A DNA stretch of 64,000 bases, taken from positions 40,850-104,849 of the forward strand of contig JBIPPH010000002.1 of the NCBI GenBank assembly GCA_044368575.1, given 5' to 3'. A program made the position numbers and the translations under genes. Source of the stretch: JABMMZ01 sp044368575 (GTDB lineage Bacteria > Bacteroidota > Bacteroidia > NS11-12g > UBA955). The notes under the pieces were generated by a model. It saw only the letters and a list, made by a program, of their open reading frames with translations, did not search any database and was not told where the DNA came from. Shown here in pieces: positions 49,724-57,936 of this stretch. How positions within the stretch are numbered: the first letter of the stretch is position 1; each line of letters opens with the position of its first letter.

Positions 49724-49797
49724 GGTGTGGTAGTTCAGCTGGTTAGAATACTGCCCTGTCACGGCAGGGGTCGCGGGTTCGAGTCCCGTCCACACCG
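49724..49797 (+). tRNA. tRNA-Asp (GTC)
   Basis: 74 nt. Acceptor GGTGTGG pairs with CCACACC, discriminator G; D-arm AGTTCAGCTGGTTAGAATA region; anticodon stem-loop with CTGTCAC, anticodon GTC; T-loop TTCGAGT within CGGG/CCCG. CCA is not encoded. A terminator follows immediately. Confidence 0.97.
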
Positions 49798-49803
49798 CAA
49801 AAC

Positions 49804-49833
49804 AAAAACCCTAGTAACCCTAGGGTTTTTTTT
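49804..49833 (+). terminator. tRNA-Asp terminator
   Basis: ACCCTAG and CTAGGGT pair around a short loop and are followed by eight T residues. Confidence 0.8.
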
Positions 49834-49881
49834 ATTTAATAAACCGAACCAAGCTGCTGCTGAATACAAATATTGAGTTGT

Positions 49882-49906
49882 CTCGAGGGTGTTCTTCACC
49901 CTCGAG
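49882..49906. repeat. CTCGAG hairpin, copy 2
   Basis: Perfect arms CTCGAGGGTG and CACCCTCGAG around loop TTCTT. The loop is the complement of that at 29416-29440, so the copy is inverted. It lies in the spacer downstream of tRNA-Asp, 20 kb from the other copies. Confidence 0.75.
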
Positions 49907-49979
49907 TATAAAGTTATTAAGTAATATTAATTGCGAATATTCTGGTTGTTGTTATTGCCATCCTAATCAGAAATTCCCC

Positions 49980-49987
49980 TATATTTG
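49980..49987 (+). promoter_or_regulatory. -7 promoter box abutting the 49991 start
   Basis: TATATTTG ends 3 nt before ATG 49991. The TTG inside the box is in frame with the gene. A possible -33 TTG lies 22 nt further upstream. Confidence 0.55.
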
Positions 49988-49990
49988 AAT

Positions 49991-50680
49991 ATGCGAGTTG
50001 TAATGCTATTAAGTTGTTTCGTGATTGGTGTTCAAGTGAATGCTGGTGGTATGTGCCCGTGTAATTTCGAGAAAACCAAAGACAGCGGAGTGCTTAAATA
50101 TGAGATTGGCTTAAATGCCTATACCAATCAAGAAGCTTTATTTAATTTCTGGGCCTTTACGCCTTTTCATTACTACAATACAGTGCCTGGTCTGCGCTTT
50201 AAAATGCATAACAAAAATTGGACTTACAGAGCCAGTTTAGACCATCTCAACAATACTTATAAATTAGAGGATACCAACCCATTGAATTACCAACTGATTA
50301 CAGGTAAGAGTCAAATGAATGTGCTTAGAATGGGGGTTGAAAAAACAGTTGTTGACAAACCTTTCATAATCTATACAGCTGCTGATTTAGTCTATGCTAA
50401 TGCGCAATACAGTGGCAATGATCAAGGTTACGGTGATTTTATTTGGTGGGGTTGGAACAGAGATTACAAGTTTAAAGCACATGCTTTAGGTATTTCACCA
50501 GCGTTGGGCATTAAATTTCATCCTGTAAAACATTGGTCTATAGGTTTTGAAACCCAATTGAACTTATTGTATTATAAAACCTATCAATACAGTGCAGATA
50601 ATTACAAAGACAATGGCATAGCCCTCATGTTTAATCCAATTGGCAGCCTGAATTTAAACTACCATTTTAACGTTAAATAA
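49991..50680 (+). CDS. Exported hypothetical protein, probable outer-membrane barrel
   Basis: A 229-residue exported protein, signal peptide MRVVMLLSCFVIGVQVNAG. Downstream, alternating aromatic/charged strands (KYEIGLNAYTN, WTYRASLDHL, PFIIYTAADLVYANAQY, HALGISPALGIKFHP, WSIGFETQLNLLYY, SLNLNYHFNVK) suggest a small outer-membrane beta-barrel ending in an aromatic-rich strand. No family recognised. ATG 49991 is chosen over a TTG at 49985 in the promoter box. The stop overlaps the stop of convergent folA by 8 nt. Confidence 0.68.
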   Translation: MRVVMLLSCFVIGVQVNAGGMCPCNFEKTKDSGVLKYEIGLNAYTNQEALFNFWAFTPFHYYNTVPGLRFKMHNKNWTYRASLDHLNNTYKLEDTNPLNYQLITGKSQMNVLRMGVEKTVVDKPFIIYTAADLVYANAQYSGNDQGYGDFIWWGWNRDYKFKAHALGISPALGIKFHPVKHWSIGFETQLNLLYYKTYQYSADNYKDNGIALMFNPIGSLNLNYHFNVK

Positions 50681-51176
50681 CGGCCTCTGCTTGGCGTTCA
50701 AAAACGCATAAATCAAAGGCATAGGCATGTCTGTCGTCTATTCCATGTGCCTCTCTAGACGTCTCCTGCCAATGCGCTGCTGAAAATCTCGGAAAGTACG
50801 TATCAACACCTTCAAATTGGGCCTTAACAAAAGTTAAGTATAAAGCGTGTGCCATGGGTAAAAAGGCATTGTAAATCTGACCGCCACCAATCACAAACAC
50901 CTCTGCATATTCACTTAGTTTTTCAATCGCTTCATGGATACTAAAGGCATGTTCAAAGCCTGGCAAAACACTACTAGGATCTGAAGACAAAACCATATTA
51001 AGTCTGTTGGGCAAAGGTTTGCCTAAAGACAACATGGTTTGTCTGCCCATGATGACCGGTTTTCCAATCGTATGCTGCTTAAACCATTTAAAATCATCTG
51101 GCAAATGCCATAACAAAGCGTTTTTGGCACCAATGCCATAATTCTCATCTAATGCAGCAATCATTGAAATCTTCAT
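50673..51176 (-). CDS. folA: Dihydrofolate reductase
   Basis: Reduces dihydrofolate to tetrahydrofolate with NADPH. A 167-residue protein close to the usual length: ISMIAALDENYGIGAKNALLWHLPDDFKWF in segments with the catalytic acid Asp28, PVIMGRQTMLSLGKPLPNR for cofactor binding and EVFVIGGGQIYNAFLP. A TAATTTTG box on the minus strand overlaps the TAA stop of the upstream porin gene and ends 12 nt before the start, so the gene probably has its own promoter inside the operon. Expected to be the trimethoprim target. Confidence 0.94.
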   Translation of the reverse strand: MKISMIAALDENYGIGAKNALLWHLPDDFKWFKQHTIGKPVIMGRQTMLSLGKPLPNRLNMVLSSDPSSVLPGFEHAFSIHEAIEKLSEYAEVFVIGGGQIYNAFLPMAHALYLTFVKAQFEGVDTYFPRFSAAHWQETSREAHGIDDRHAYAFDLCVFERQAEAVI

Positions 51177-51188
51177 CGCTGCAAATTA

Positions 51189-51196
51189 CAAAATTA
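51189..51196 (-). promoter_or_regulatory. -7 box of folA overlapping the porin stop codon
   Basis: Minus-strand TAATTTTG whose TAA is the stop codon of the porin gene (51194-51196). It ends 12 nt before the folA ATG. Confidence 0.5.
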
Positions 51197-52384
51197 GAAT
51201 GTAATAACTGAAGATAATCTGTAGACTAAACTTTCTTTTGTTCCTACTTTAAAATAGCTACAATCTGTTTGAATTTTTAAATTGTGTTTTAAAAAATATC
51301 TAGAGAATCCAAGCACATACTCCTTTTGTGCTGGAAAATATGCAATAATCTTTTGGCTTGGGTTGATTTCAGCATATCTCATAGCAATTTCATTTCTTTT
51401 GCTGATGAATATGCCAGTTTGAATCATTAACGTATTACCCATAATCACATAATTTTTGGTCTTACCTGTTGTATCTGTTTTACTGATGATAACTGAAGTA
51501 TTCGATTCTCTATGATAAAATTCAGACTCTAACGAAAAACCTTTGTATTTAAACATCATATCAGCACCATAGTACTTAATATTTGCATGCATGCTATTGT
51601 ACAAGTATTCTCCCAATTGACCCATTGTTCTACTAGCGGCAGAATTATAACTGTAAGCAGCAGCTAATGATAACTTAGGTGTCTTTTCACGTTCTTGACT
51701 TGCCTCAATGTAATCGCCAGCTCCAAGGAACTCGCCAAATGGCAACAATTCTGTTCTACCCGACAAACAAATTTCACCATTCTTATCAGAATTAATTCTG
51801 CCATCACCACTTGAAACTGCTACTGTTGTTTTTAACAATGCTTTGCCAAAATTAAAATTAGTAAACACCCAAATACCTTTATCACGATCTAAAGTAAAGT
51901 TATTATTGGCTATAGAGCGCTCAACTAATTGCAAATTAGCTGATGAAACTTGTCTTTGTCTATTGCCTGGTAATTTGGTTTGACCCATACCAATTCTAAG
52001 CCATTTGTTAGGTGAGTAATACATCATCGCATCTCTCAATATTAGATTATTTTGAGCGCTTGCATTGTCTGATTTAATATCACCCTGAGCGAAACCCAAT
52101 TGTATTCTATAAGTAAAACTTGGATGGAAAGCCTTGCCTTGAATATTTAGACGGCATCTTCTAACATAAAAATCCGCTAGGGTCGTATTGGTATTTAACT
52201 CATGTTTCACCTCAGACATACTTTGAATTCTTCCAGATAATGCTAAAGTAAAAGAACTATCAGATGAGGCAAAACCAATGCCTTTGCCAAATGTGGTATT
52301 AACGTATGGCGCTTTTGCTTGAGAAAAGCTCAATATTGGACAAATAAGTCCGATAATAATTTGCAAATTTTTAAATAATTTCAT
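51194..52384 (-). CDS. Porin O/P-type phosphate-selective outer membrane protein
   Basis: A 396-residue outer-membrane protein with signal peptide (QIIIGLICPILSFSQ). Porin_O_P family landmarks are AFHPSFTYRIQLGFAQGD, YYSPNKWLRIGMGQTKLPGNRQR and later alternating strands to a C-terminal YRLSSVITF. It should admit phosphate or polyphosphate. It lies directly downstream of the Pit transporter on the same strand (114 nt, with a terminator between), so together they make an outer- and inner-membrane phosphate route; separate regulation is implied by the terminator. Confidence 0.88.
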   Translation of the reverse strand: MKLFKNLQIIIGLICPILSFSQAKAPYVNTTFGKGIGFASSDSSFTLALSGRIQSMSEVKHELNTNTTLADFYVRRCRLNIQGKAFHPSFTYRIQLGFAQGDIKSDNASAQNNLILRDAMMYYSPNKWLRIGMGQTKLPGNRQRQVSSANLQLVERSIANNNFTLDRDKGIWVFTNFNFGKALLKTTVAVSSGDGRINSDKNGEICLSGRTELLPFGEFLGAGDYIEASQEREKTPKLSLAAAYSYNSAASRTMGQLGEYLYNSMHANIKYYGADMMFKYKGFSLESEFYHRESNTSVIISKTDTTGKTKNYVIMGNTLMIQTGIFISKRNEIAMRYAEINPSQKIIAYFPAQKEYVLGFSRYFLKHNLKIQTDCSYFKVGTKESLVYRLSSVITF

Positions 52385-52463
52385 GTTATTGCAATGTGAT
52401 GTTTAATGCTGTAGTAGGATTATTATGTTATTTATTTAACTATTTATTAATATAAAAAGGGGT

Positions 52464-52490
52464 AAAAAAGGCGCAGTATATGCGCCTTTA
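52464..52490 (-). terminator. Terminator after pit
   Basis: AAAGGCGCA and TGCGCCTTT pair with a 5-nt loop; on the minus strand six T residues follow. It lies 9 nt past the pit stop codon, before the porin gene. Confidence 0.8.
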
Positions 52491-52498
52491 AAGGTTAA

Positions 52499-53896
52499 TT
52501 ATTTTAAAAACAATTGTAATATGTAGTAGAAACCGCCAGCTAAAACAATAGTTACAGGCAGGGTTAAAACCCAGGCTATAGCAATGCTTTTAATGGTTTC
52601 CGGTTGAAGGTTTTTAACCCCTTTAGAGGCTGTCATGGCACCAGCCACACCTGAAGACAATACGTGAGTTGTTGATACAGGCAAACCTAAGCCAGAACTT
52701 AAACCAATGGTAGCGGCAGCAGTTAATTCTGCGGTAGCACCTTCGGCAAAAGTCATATGGCGTTTGCCAATTTTTTCGCCAATTGTAATAGCTATACGCT
52801 TCCAGCCAATCATGGTGCCGATACCTAAGCACAATGCGATCATTATGGTTACCCATTTTGGAGAGTACTCTATGTCATTTTTAAGCACTTTCAACTCAGA
52901 CTTAATGGCTTTAACATTGTCTTTGCTTTCCATAAATGAAGTTGACTTCATAGCATCGCCAATCTTTTTATTGACAGATGCGATAGAAGTCCTAACAGCA
53001 ATGGTTAATTTCTTCAAACTATCTTTTGGAACACTTGGATTGGCATTAGCCAACACAAAAGTATTAATGTTGTTTTTTGCTTCTCTTGTTTTGATCAACA
53101 AATCTGCTTTATTTTCTGCTGTTAAAGCCAATTCAATTTTATTAAGTGAAGCTAAAGACTTATTGGCGTCAAATTCAGAATTCAAAGCAAATTCAACCGG
53201 CATAAAAGTGATTAAGATGATCAACATTAAACCTATACCTTTTTGACCATCATTATTACCGTGGAAGAAACTCACTAAAGTACAAGTGGTGATCAAAATC
53301 GCTCTGATCCAAATTGGAGGTCTTGTTCCAGGTTCAGGTTCTTTAAAAATAGATTTCTTTTCTTTTACAACTCGTCTTAAGATATACATCAAAAGGATGG
53401 TTACAGAAAAACCGAAAATAGGAGAAAATAATAATGACAAGCCAATGTCACCAGCTTTTGACCAGTTCACACCAGTACCACCATGTAACCATGAAAATAC
53501 TAATCCGGCACCTAAGATGGAGCCGATTAATGTGTGAGAAGAACTGCAAGGAATACCTAAATACCAAGTACCTATGTTCCAAATAATACCAGAGATCAAC
53601 ATTCCTAATACTAAACTTACACTCTCACCGGTTGTGAGATGGATCATATCACCCAAGGGCAATAAGTTAACAATCCCCATGGCCACTTTGTAACCCCAGT
53701 AACTGCTTAAAAATAAGCCAATAAAATTCCATAAACCTGACCATACTACAGCGTAAGTTGGTTTCAAAGAACCAGTGTAAATGACTGTAGCCACCGCATT
53801 GGCAGTATCATGAAAGCCGTTGGCAAATTCAAAAATACATACTGCTGCAATACAGATGATGAATAAAATAGCAATGCTTGTGTCTAATCCGAACAT
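52499..53896 (-). CDS. pit: Inorganic phosphate transporter (Pit family)
   Basis: A 465-residue inner-membrane symporter. The two PD001131-type signatures are visible: EFANGFHDTANAVATVIYTGSLKP near the N-terminus, in pieces, and the C-terminal TAELTAAATIGLSSGLGLPVSTTHVLSS. A hydrophilic region of roughly 110 residues (about 235-345, rich in Lys, Asn and Ala) interrupts the two halves and is longer than in E. coli PitA-like loops; it may be cytoplasmic and regulatory. It is upstream of the porin O/P gene. No Pho-box-like motif was found upstream by eye. Confidence 0.93.
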   Translation of the reverse strand: MFGLDTSIAILFIICIAAVCIFEFANGFHDTANAVATVIYTGSLKPTYAVVWSGLWNFIGLFLSSYWGYKVAMGIVNLLPLGDMIHLTTGESVSLVLGMLISGIIWNIGTWYLGIPCSSSHTLIGSILGAGLVFSWLHGGTGVNWSKAGDIGLSLLFSPIFGFSVTILLMYILRRVVKEKKSIFKEPEPGTRPPIWIRAILITTCTLVSFFHGNNDGQKGIGLMLIILITFMPVEFALNSEFDANKSLASLNKIELALTAENKADLLIKTREAKNNINTFVLANANPSVPKDSLKKLTIAVRTSIASVNKKIGDAMKSTSFMESKDNVKAIKSELKVLKNDIEYSPKWVTIMIALCLGIGTMIGWKRIAITIGEKIGKRHMTFAEGATAELTAAATIGLSSGLGLPVSTTHVLSSGVAGAMTASKGVKNLQPETIKSIAIAWVLTLPVTIVLAGGFYYILQLFLK

Positions 53897-54101
53897 AATG
53901 CTGCAAACTTCAAGCTACTATGTTACGGAATTGTTAAGCCAACAAAATCTTATCTTTATCAAATGCGATTCTTAACATTAAATTAATATTCAACTGGTTT
54001 TGAGGCACTTAAAACTGTCTAATTTTTGGTACAATCCTTGTTTGCCTATCATCTAGGCATGACTTAACTTGCCGAACAATGTTGTCAACCATCAAAAATC
54101 A

Positions 54102-57100
54102 ATGCTTATGAGCAAAAAAATTACCCTATCGCTTTTGGTTTTCCTTTCTGTTACCCTTCAATCTTTAAAGGCACAACAATGGTTAGGTAGAACAACAGGC
54201 AATTATTCTGGCACTTATGGACTATATAACAATGCCGCTTCAATAGCAGATTCAAAATACAAGTATTATTTCAATTTTTGGGGCAGAGGCGTCAATTTCT
54301 ACAACAACTATTTGACTTATAACGCGCCCCTCAAACTTAACTATTGGGCCAATGACAATGTTTACGCCATGGGTTACAAAGACTACACAGGTAAAATGCA
54401 AATGGGCAATGATTGGTTCTTAGAAAACCTCAATGGCAAAGACAAACAATTCAGTTTTAACCAAGACATTTGGGGGCCTGCATTCTTATTCCCTGTAGGT
54501 CCACAATGGCAAATGTCTGTGAACACCAGACAACGCTCTGGCTTGCAATTTTTTGGCTTGCCTGAAGCCGTTGCAAGGCTGGCTAAAAATGGTCTTGACA
54601 GCGGATCGAATGCGCAAATCAACAAAGCCTTTTCTGCCAATGCTCAAACCTATCAAGAATTGAGCTTTACATTGGGTGGTAACATCATCAAAAACAAACA
54701 CCATGATTTTAATGTAGGCGCTACCCTTAAATTCATTAGAGGCTTGGGTGCCGCTTATGTGTATTCTGACCAATTCAACATCAATGGTCTAAGTCAAAAC
54801 TCAGCATCAATCAACGGCAATTTAAATTACGGCGCAACTGACGACAACTCATTGATTGCACCCTATAACAATCCTTATGGCTTATTCAGTTTGAACTCAA
54901 GAGGTACTGGTTTAGGCATTGACTTAGGATTGAATTACACCTTTAGAAAAGACGAACTCAGGCACAAAGGCAACTATAATATTACACCTTGGTGGTATTG
55001 CGATTTAAACGATAGAAAAAGCGACTATGATTTCAAAATAAGCGCTGCATTGAATGATATAGGCGGCATCAGATACAATCGCCACAGCAATGCCTATGCA
55101 TATGCATCAAGCGTTGCTAATGTTGTAAACACCAGCAGCAGTGTTTTAAATGGTTTCAACCGATACCAACAAGTAGGCTTTGATAGTGTTAATGCGGTAT
55201 TTGACGGCTTATCTGCCACCAAAACCAGCGGCTTTAAAACAGGTCTACCAACAGCCTTAAATTTACAATTGGATTTCAGATTGAAGCGCAATGTCTATAT
55301 GAATATTTTCTGGAATCAGAACTTAAGAGCCATTAATACAGCTGGCTTAAGAAGCACATCGATGTTGTCTTTCATTCCGCGCTTCGAGTCAAGAGGCTTT
55401 GAATTCAGTATGCCTATTACCATTTCAGAAAACTACCAAAACTTATACATAGGCGCATATACTAGAATTGGGCCCTTCTTTTTTGGCAGCGATAATTTAG
55501 GCGGCCTGTTGAATGTTGCGTCTAATGCTCAGTTCATGGGAGCAGACATTTACGGCGGTATAGCCATGGGCATAGGCTTTTGTGGCACATTGTATAAAAA
55601 CCCAGTTGATCCAGTTTATGTTGATACGGTTAAACAACGTGATACCATTAAATTGGTAACTCATGACACAACCATTATCATCAAACAAAAAACCGACACT
55701 GTATTTGTTCAAAAAACCACCAATAAGCAATTAAGCGACAAAGAGAATGAGTTGAAACAAAAAGAACAAGTATTGATTAAGCGTCAGGCGGAATTAGACG
55801 CCCGTGAAAAAACGTTAAACACAAAGAATACCACTACGCCAGTAGATTGCGGCCCTCAAATTAAAATCCTTAAAGATGAAAATACCATCTTAAAAAATAA
55901 AATCAACGAACAAGATCAATCCATTGTTCAGCTCAATCAAAAGATCAATGAACTCACTGTAATCAAAGTTAATCTTCAAAACAAATGCAATGAAGACAAA
56001 GTCAAAACAGATGCTGAAATTGCTCGATTAAACAACGAATTAAACAAAGCCAAACAACAACAATTAGCCCTAGAATCTGAAGTGGCTATTTTGAAAAAAG
56101 CGGCCGCTAACAAAACAGATGCAACTGTATTAAAAGGCACAGATGCTGAAAAATTAGCCCAAGCCAATAAACAAAATGACAGCTTGAAATTGCGCATACT
56201 ATACCTTCAAAACGATATAGATTTGTGTAAAAAGACCAGCAATACCAATCAATCTAAAACCCAAAACGACGCCAAAGTTTACCAAAATAGAATTGACAGC
56301 TTACAAGGCGTTGTTAAAATCAGATTGGCCGACCTAGACTTGTGTAAGAAAAATGCAGAACTTGAAAAGGCCAAAATTCAAAACGATGCTAAAATCGCTC
56401 AGAAAAAAGCGGATAGCTTGCAATTGGTTTTAACTCAAAAAACCACTGACCTTGATAATTGTAAAAAGTCTGGCACCCAAAATAACGCTGAGGTTCAAAA
56501 GTTAAAAAATTGCGAAGACGAAAACGCCAATCTAAAACTTGAAATACAAGCCATGAGCAAAACCATTGGTCAGCTCAACACTAAGAATTACGCACTATCT
56601 TACAAGGTTGATAGTTTAATGGCAGCCTTGAAAGACTGCAGTAAAAACAGCAACAATACCAACAACAATACGGATGCTGAATTGCTTAAAAAATGTTTGG
56701 AGGCGCAAACACAATTACAAAACGAGATCAGCCAAAACAAAGCGCTCTTAGCGGCTAAAAACAATAGCATAGACAGCCTGAATAAAATCATTGCCACTCA
56801 AAAGCAACAACAGGTTGAATTGAATGCTCAAATCAGTAAACTGAACTCAGACATCAGCCAATTAAAAAACAATTCTAGCAACTGCGATGAGTTACAGAAA
56901 CAATTAGATGCGAAAACAGCTGAATTAAGTAAACTGAAAACCGATTACAACAATTTAGACGCTCAATTCAAAAAGTTGAATAGCCAATTTGAAGAGTACA
57001 AAGTAGAGTACAACTATTGGGTTAAACAAAGCCAAAAATGCAGCGCTCAACTTGATAGTTGTAAGAGAGGCCTATACAACACCAATACCGAGCCTGGAAG

Positions 57101-57383
57101 TGGTGATGGTGCAGGCAGCAGCTCTGGCAGCGGCAACAATGGTGGACCATTACAAGGCGACAACAAAGTGCTTACCCCGGATCCTAATTCACAAAGCAAT
57201 CGCGGAGTTGAAGTGGGTGGAAGAATCATCAATGTATTAAACCAAGGGGTATTCAGTTCAGGTAACACTGTTAAAACCACTACTAACACCCCAAAAGTGA
57301 ATACCAGCAACACCAATACCAGCAACAATCCTGTATCTCCTAGTAACAATCCCATTCAAAACAAAGAGGTAATTGCAAGATGA
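54102..57383 (+). CDS. DUF5723 protein with long cysteine-bearing coiled coil
   Basis: A 1093-residue exported protein. Signal peptide (ITLSLLVFLSVTLQSLKAQ) followed by a DUF5723-type outer-membrane beta-barrel domain to about residue 500 (WLGRTTGNYSGTYGLYNNA at its start, GGIAMGIGFCGTLYKNPV at its end). The rest is a coiled coil of roughly 430 residues with recurring IDSLQ..DLDLCKK segments, then a Gly/Ser and Thr/Asn-rich low-complexity tail. Evenly spaced cysteines (near every 35-40 residues) could form interchain disulfides. It is probably a barrel with a long periplasmic or surface stalk. ATG 54102 (or 54108) is chosen over a TTG further upstream. Confidence 0.8.
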   Translation: MLMSKKITLSLLVFLSVTLQSLKAQQWLGRTTGNYSGTYGLYNNAASIADSKYKYYFNFWGRGVNFYNNYLTYNAPLKLNYWANDNVYAMGYKDYTGKMQMGNDWFLENLNGKDKQFSFNQDIWGPAFLFPVGPQWQMSVNTRQRSGLQFFGLPEAVARLAKNGLDSGSNAQINKAFSANAQTYQELSFTLGGNIIKNKHHDFNVGATLKFIRGLGAAYVYSDQFNINGLSQNSASINGNLNYGATDDNSLIAPYNNPYGLFSLNSRGTGLGIDLGLNYTFRKDELRHKGNYNITPWWYCDLNDRKSDYDFKISAALNDIGGIRYNRHSNAYAYASSVANVVNTSSSVLNGFNRYQQVGFDSVNAVFDGLSATKTSGFKTGLPTALNLQLDFRLKRNVYMNIFWNQNLRAINTAGLRSTSMLSFIPRFESRGFEFSMPITISENYQNLYIGAYTRIGPFFFGSDNLGGLLNVASNAQFMGADIYGGIAMGIGFCGTLYKNPVDPVYVDTVKQRDTIKLVTHDTTIIIKQKTDTVFVQKTTNKQLSDKENELKQKEQVLIKRQAELDAREKTLNTKNTTTPVDCGPQIKILKDENTILKNKINEQDQSIVQLNQKINELTVIKVNLQNKCNEDKVKTDAEIARLNNELNKAKQQQLALESEVAILKKAAANKTDATVLKGTDAEKLAQANKQNDSLKLRILYLQNDIDLCKKTSNTNQSKTQNDAKVYQNRIDSLQGVVKIRLADLDLCKKNAELEKAKIQNDAKIAQKKADSLQLVLTQKTTDLDNCKKSGTQNNAEVQKLKNCEDENANLKLEIQAMSKTIGQLNTKNYALSYKVDSLMAALKDCSKNSNNTNNNTDAELLKKCLEAQTQLQNEISQNKALLAAKNNSIDSLNKIIATQKQQQVELNAQISKLNSDISQLKNNSSNCDELQKQLDAKTAELSKLKTDYNNLDAQFKKLNSQFEEYKVEYNYWVKQSQKCSAQLDSCKRGLYNTNTEPGSGDGAGSSSGSGNNGGPLQGDNKVLTPDPNSQSNRGVEVGGRIINVLNQGVFSSGNTVKTTTNTPKVNTSNTNTSNNPVSPSNNPIQNKEVIAR

Positions 57384-57407
57384 TTTTGCAAAATTGAATT
57401 TTCAGCT

Positions 57408-57415
57408 TATATTTG
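57408..57415 (+). promoter_or_regulatory. rimP-nusA promoter
   Basis: TATATTTG with TTTTG at 57384-57388 exactly 19 nt upstream, the full Bacteroidota promoter. It gives a leader of about 50 nt before ATG 57472, containing a hairpin. Confidence 0.7.
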
Positions 57416-57440
57416 CATCAGATTTTATTTGAACTGTTGA

Positions 57441-57461
57441 TGAGGGGCCTAAAGCCCCTCA
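57441..57461 (+). promoter_or_regulatory. Leader hairpin of rimP-nusA
   Basis: Perfect 8-bp stem TGAGGGGC/GCCCCTCA with loop CTAAA, ending 10 nt before the rimP ATG. It is not followed by a T-tract, so it is not an intrinsic terminator. Candidate translational or attenuation control element. Confidence 0.6.
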
Positions 57462-57471
57462 CTTGTTATAT

Positions 57472-57936
57472 ATGAGTGTAGATTCTATTTTAAACCAAAT
57501 TGTTGAGCAAGTGTTGCAAGAATACCCGCATGTATTCTTAGTAAAAGCTAAACACCACCAAAACCATCATGAATACATTATTGATGGCGACCAACTATTA
57601 GGCATATACGACATCTCTGAAATCAGCAGAGCCATTAATCACAAAGCAGATGAACAGCTCCCAGAAGCCCATTACGAATTAGATGTATGCTCTCCTGGTG
57701 CTGACAGCGATATCGTTCTGCTCAGACAATTGCCGAAACATGTTGGCAGATCATTCAGCGTGGTTTTAAATGATGAAACCAGCTTCAATGGTCAATTGAG
57801 CGAGGTGAATGGCGATTTAGTCGTGTTCAAACCTGAGCGCCCAAAAAACAAAAAACAAGCAGCAGAAGTGCCTGAAACCATTTCTGTTCCATTTAACAAC
57901 ATACACAAAGCCCACATAATTTTATCATTCAAATGA
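57472..57936 (+). CDS. rimP: Ribosome maturation factor
   Basis: RimP helps assemble the 30S subunit. A 154-residue protein with an N-terminal alpha/beta domain (DSILNQIVEQVLQEYPHVFLVKAK, LLGIYDISEISRAINHKAD) with YELDVCSPGADSDIVLLRQLPKHVGRSF typical of the inter-domain region, and a C-terminal SH3-like barrel (FNGQLSEVNGDLVVFKPE). ATG 57472 is chosen over a TTG nine bases upstream. It overlaps nusA by 4 nt (ATGA), the classical coupling. Confidence 0.92.
   Translation: MSVDSILNQIVEQVLQEYPHVFLVKAKHHQNHHEYIIDGDQLLGIYDISEISRAINHKADEQLPEAHYELDVCSPGADSDIVLLRQLPKHVGRSFSVVLNDETSFNGQLSEVNGDLVVFKPERPKNKKQAAEVPETISVPFNNIHKAHIILSFK

Noticed and set aside
11083..49985. In-frame TTG starts just upstream of ATG at 11083, 27844, 38716 and 49985
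   Set aside because: In each case the TTG is part of a perfect TAnnTTTG promoter box, so it lies upstream of the transcription start; the following ATG is used.
52707..53246. 179-codon open frame antisense to the Pit gene
   Set aside because: It is wholly inside a well-supported transporter gene and reflects codon usage on the other strand.
54069..54101. TTG start for the DUF5723 protein
   Set aside because: It would put 11 polar residues before the signal peptide; the ATG codons at 54102 and 54108 fit better.
55700..57050. Short periodic DNA similarity inside the 54102 gene
   Set aside because: It follows from the heptad-like protein repeats; spacers are not uniform and nothing resembles a CRISPR array.
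57441..57461. Intrinsic terminator before rimP
   Set aside because: The stem is perfect but no T-tract follows on either strand; it is treated as a leader element.
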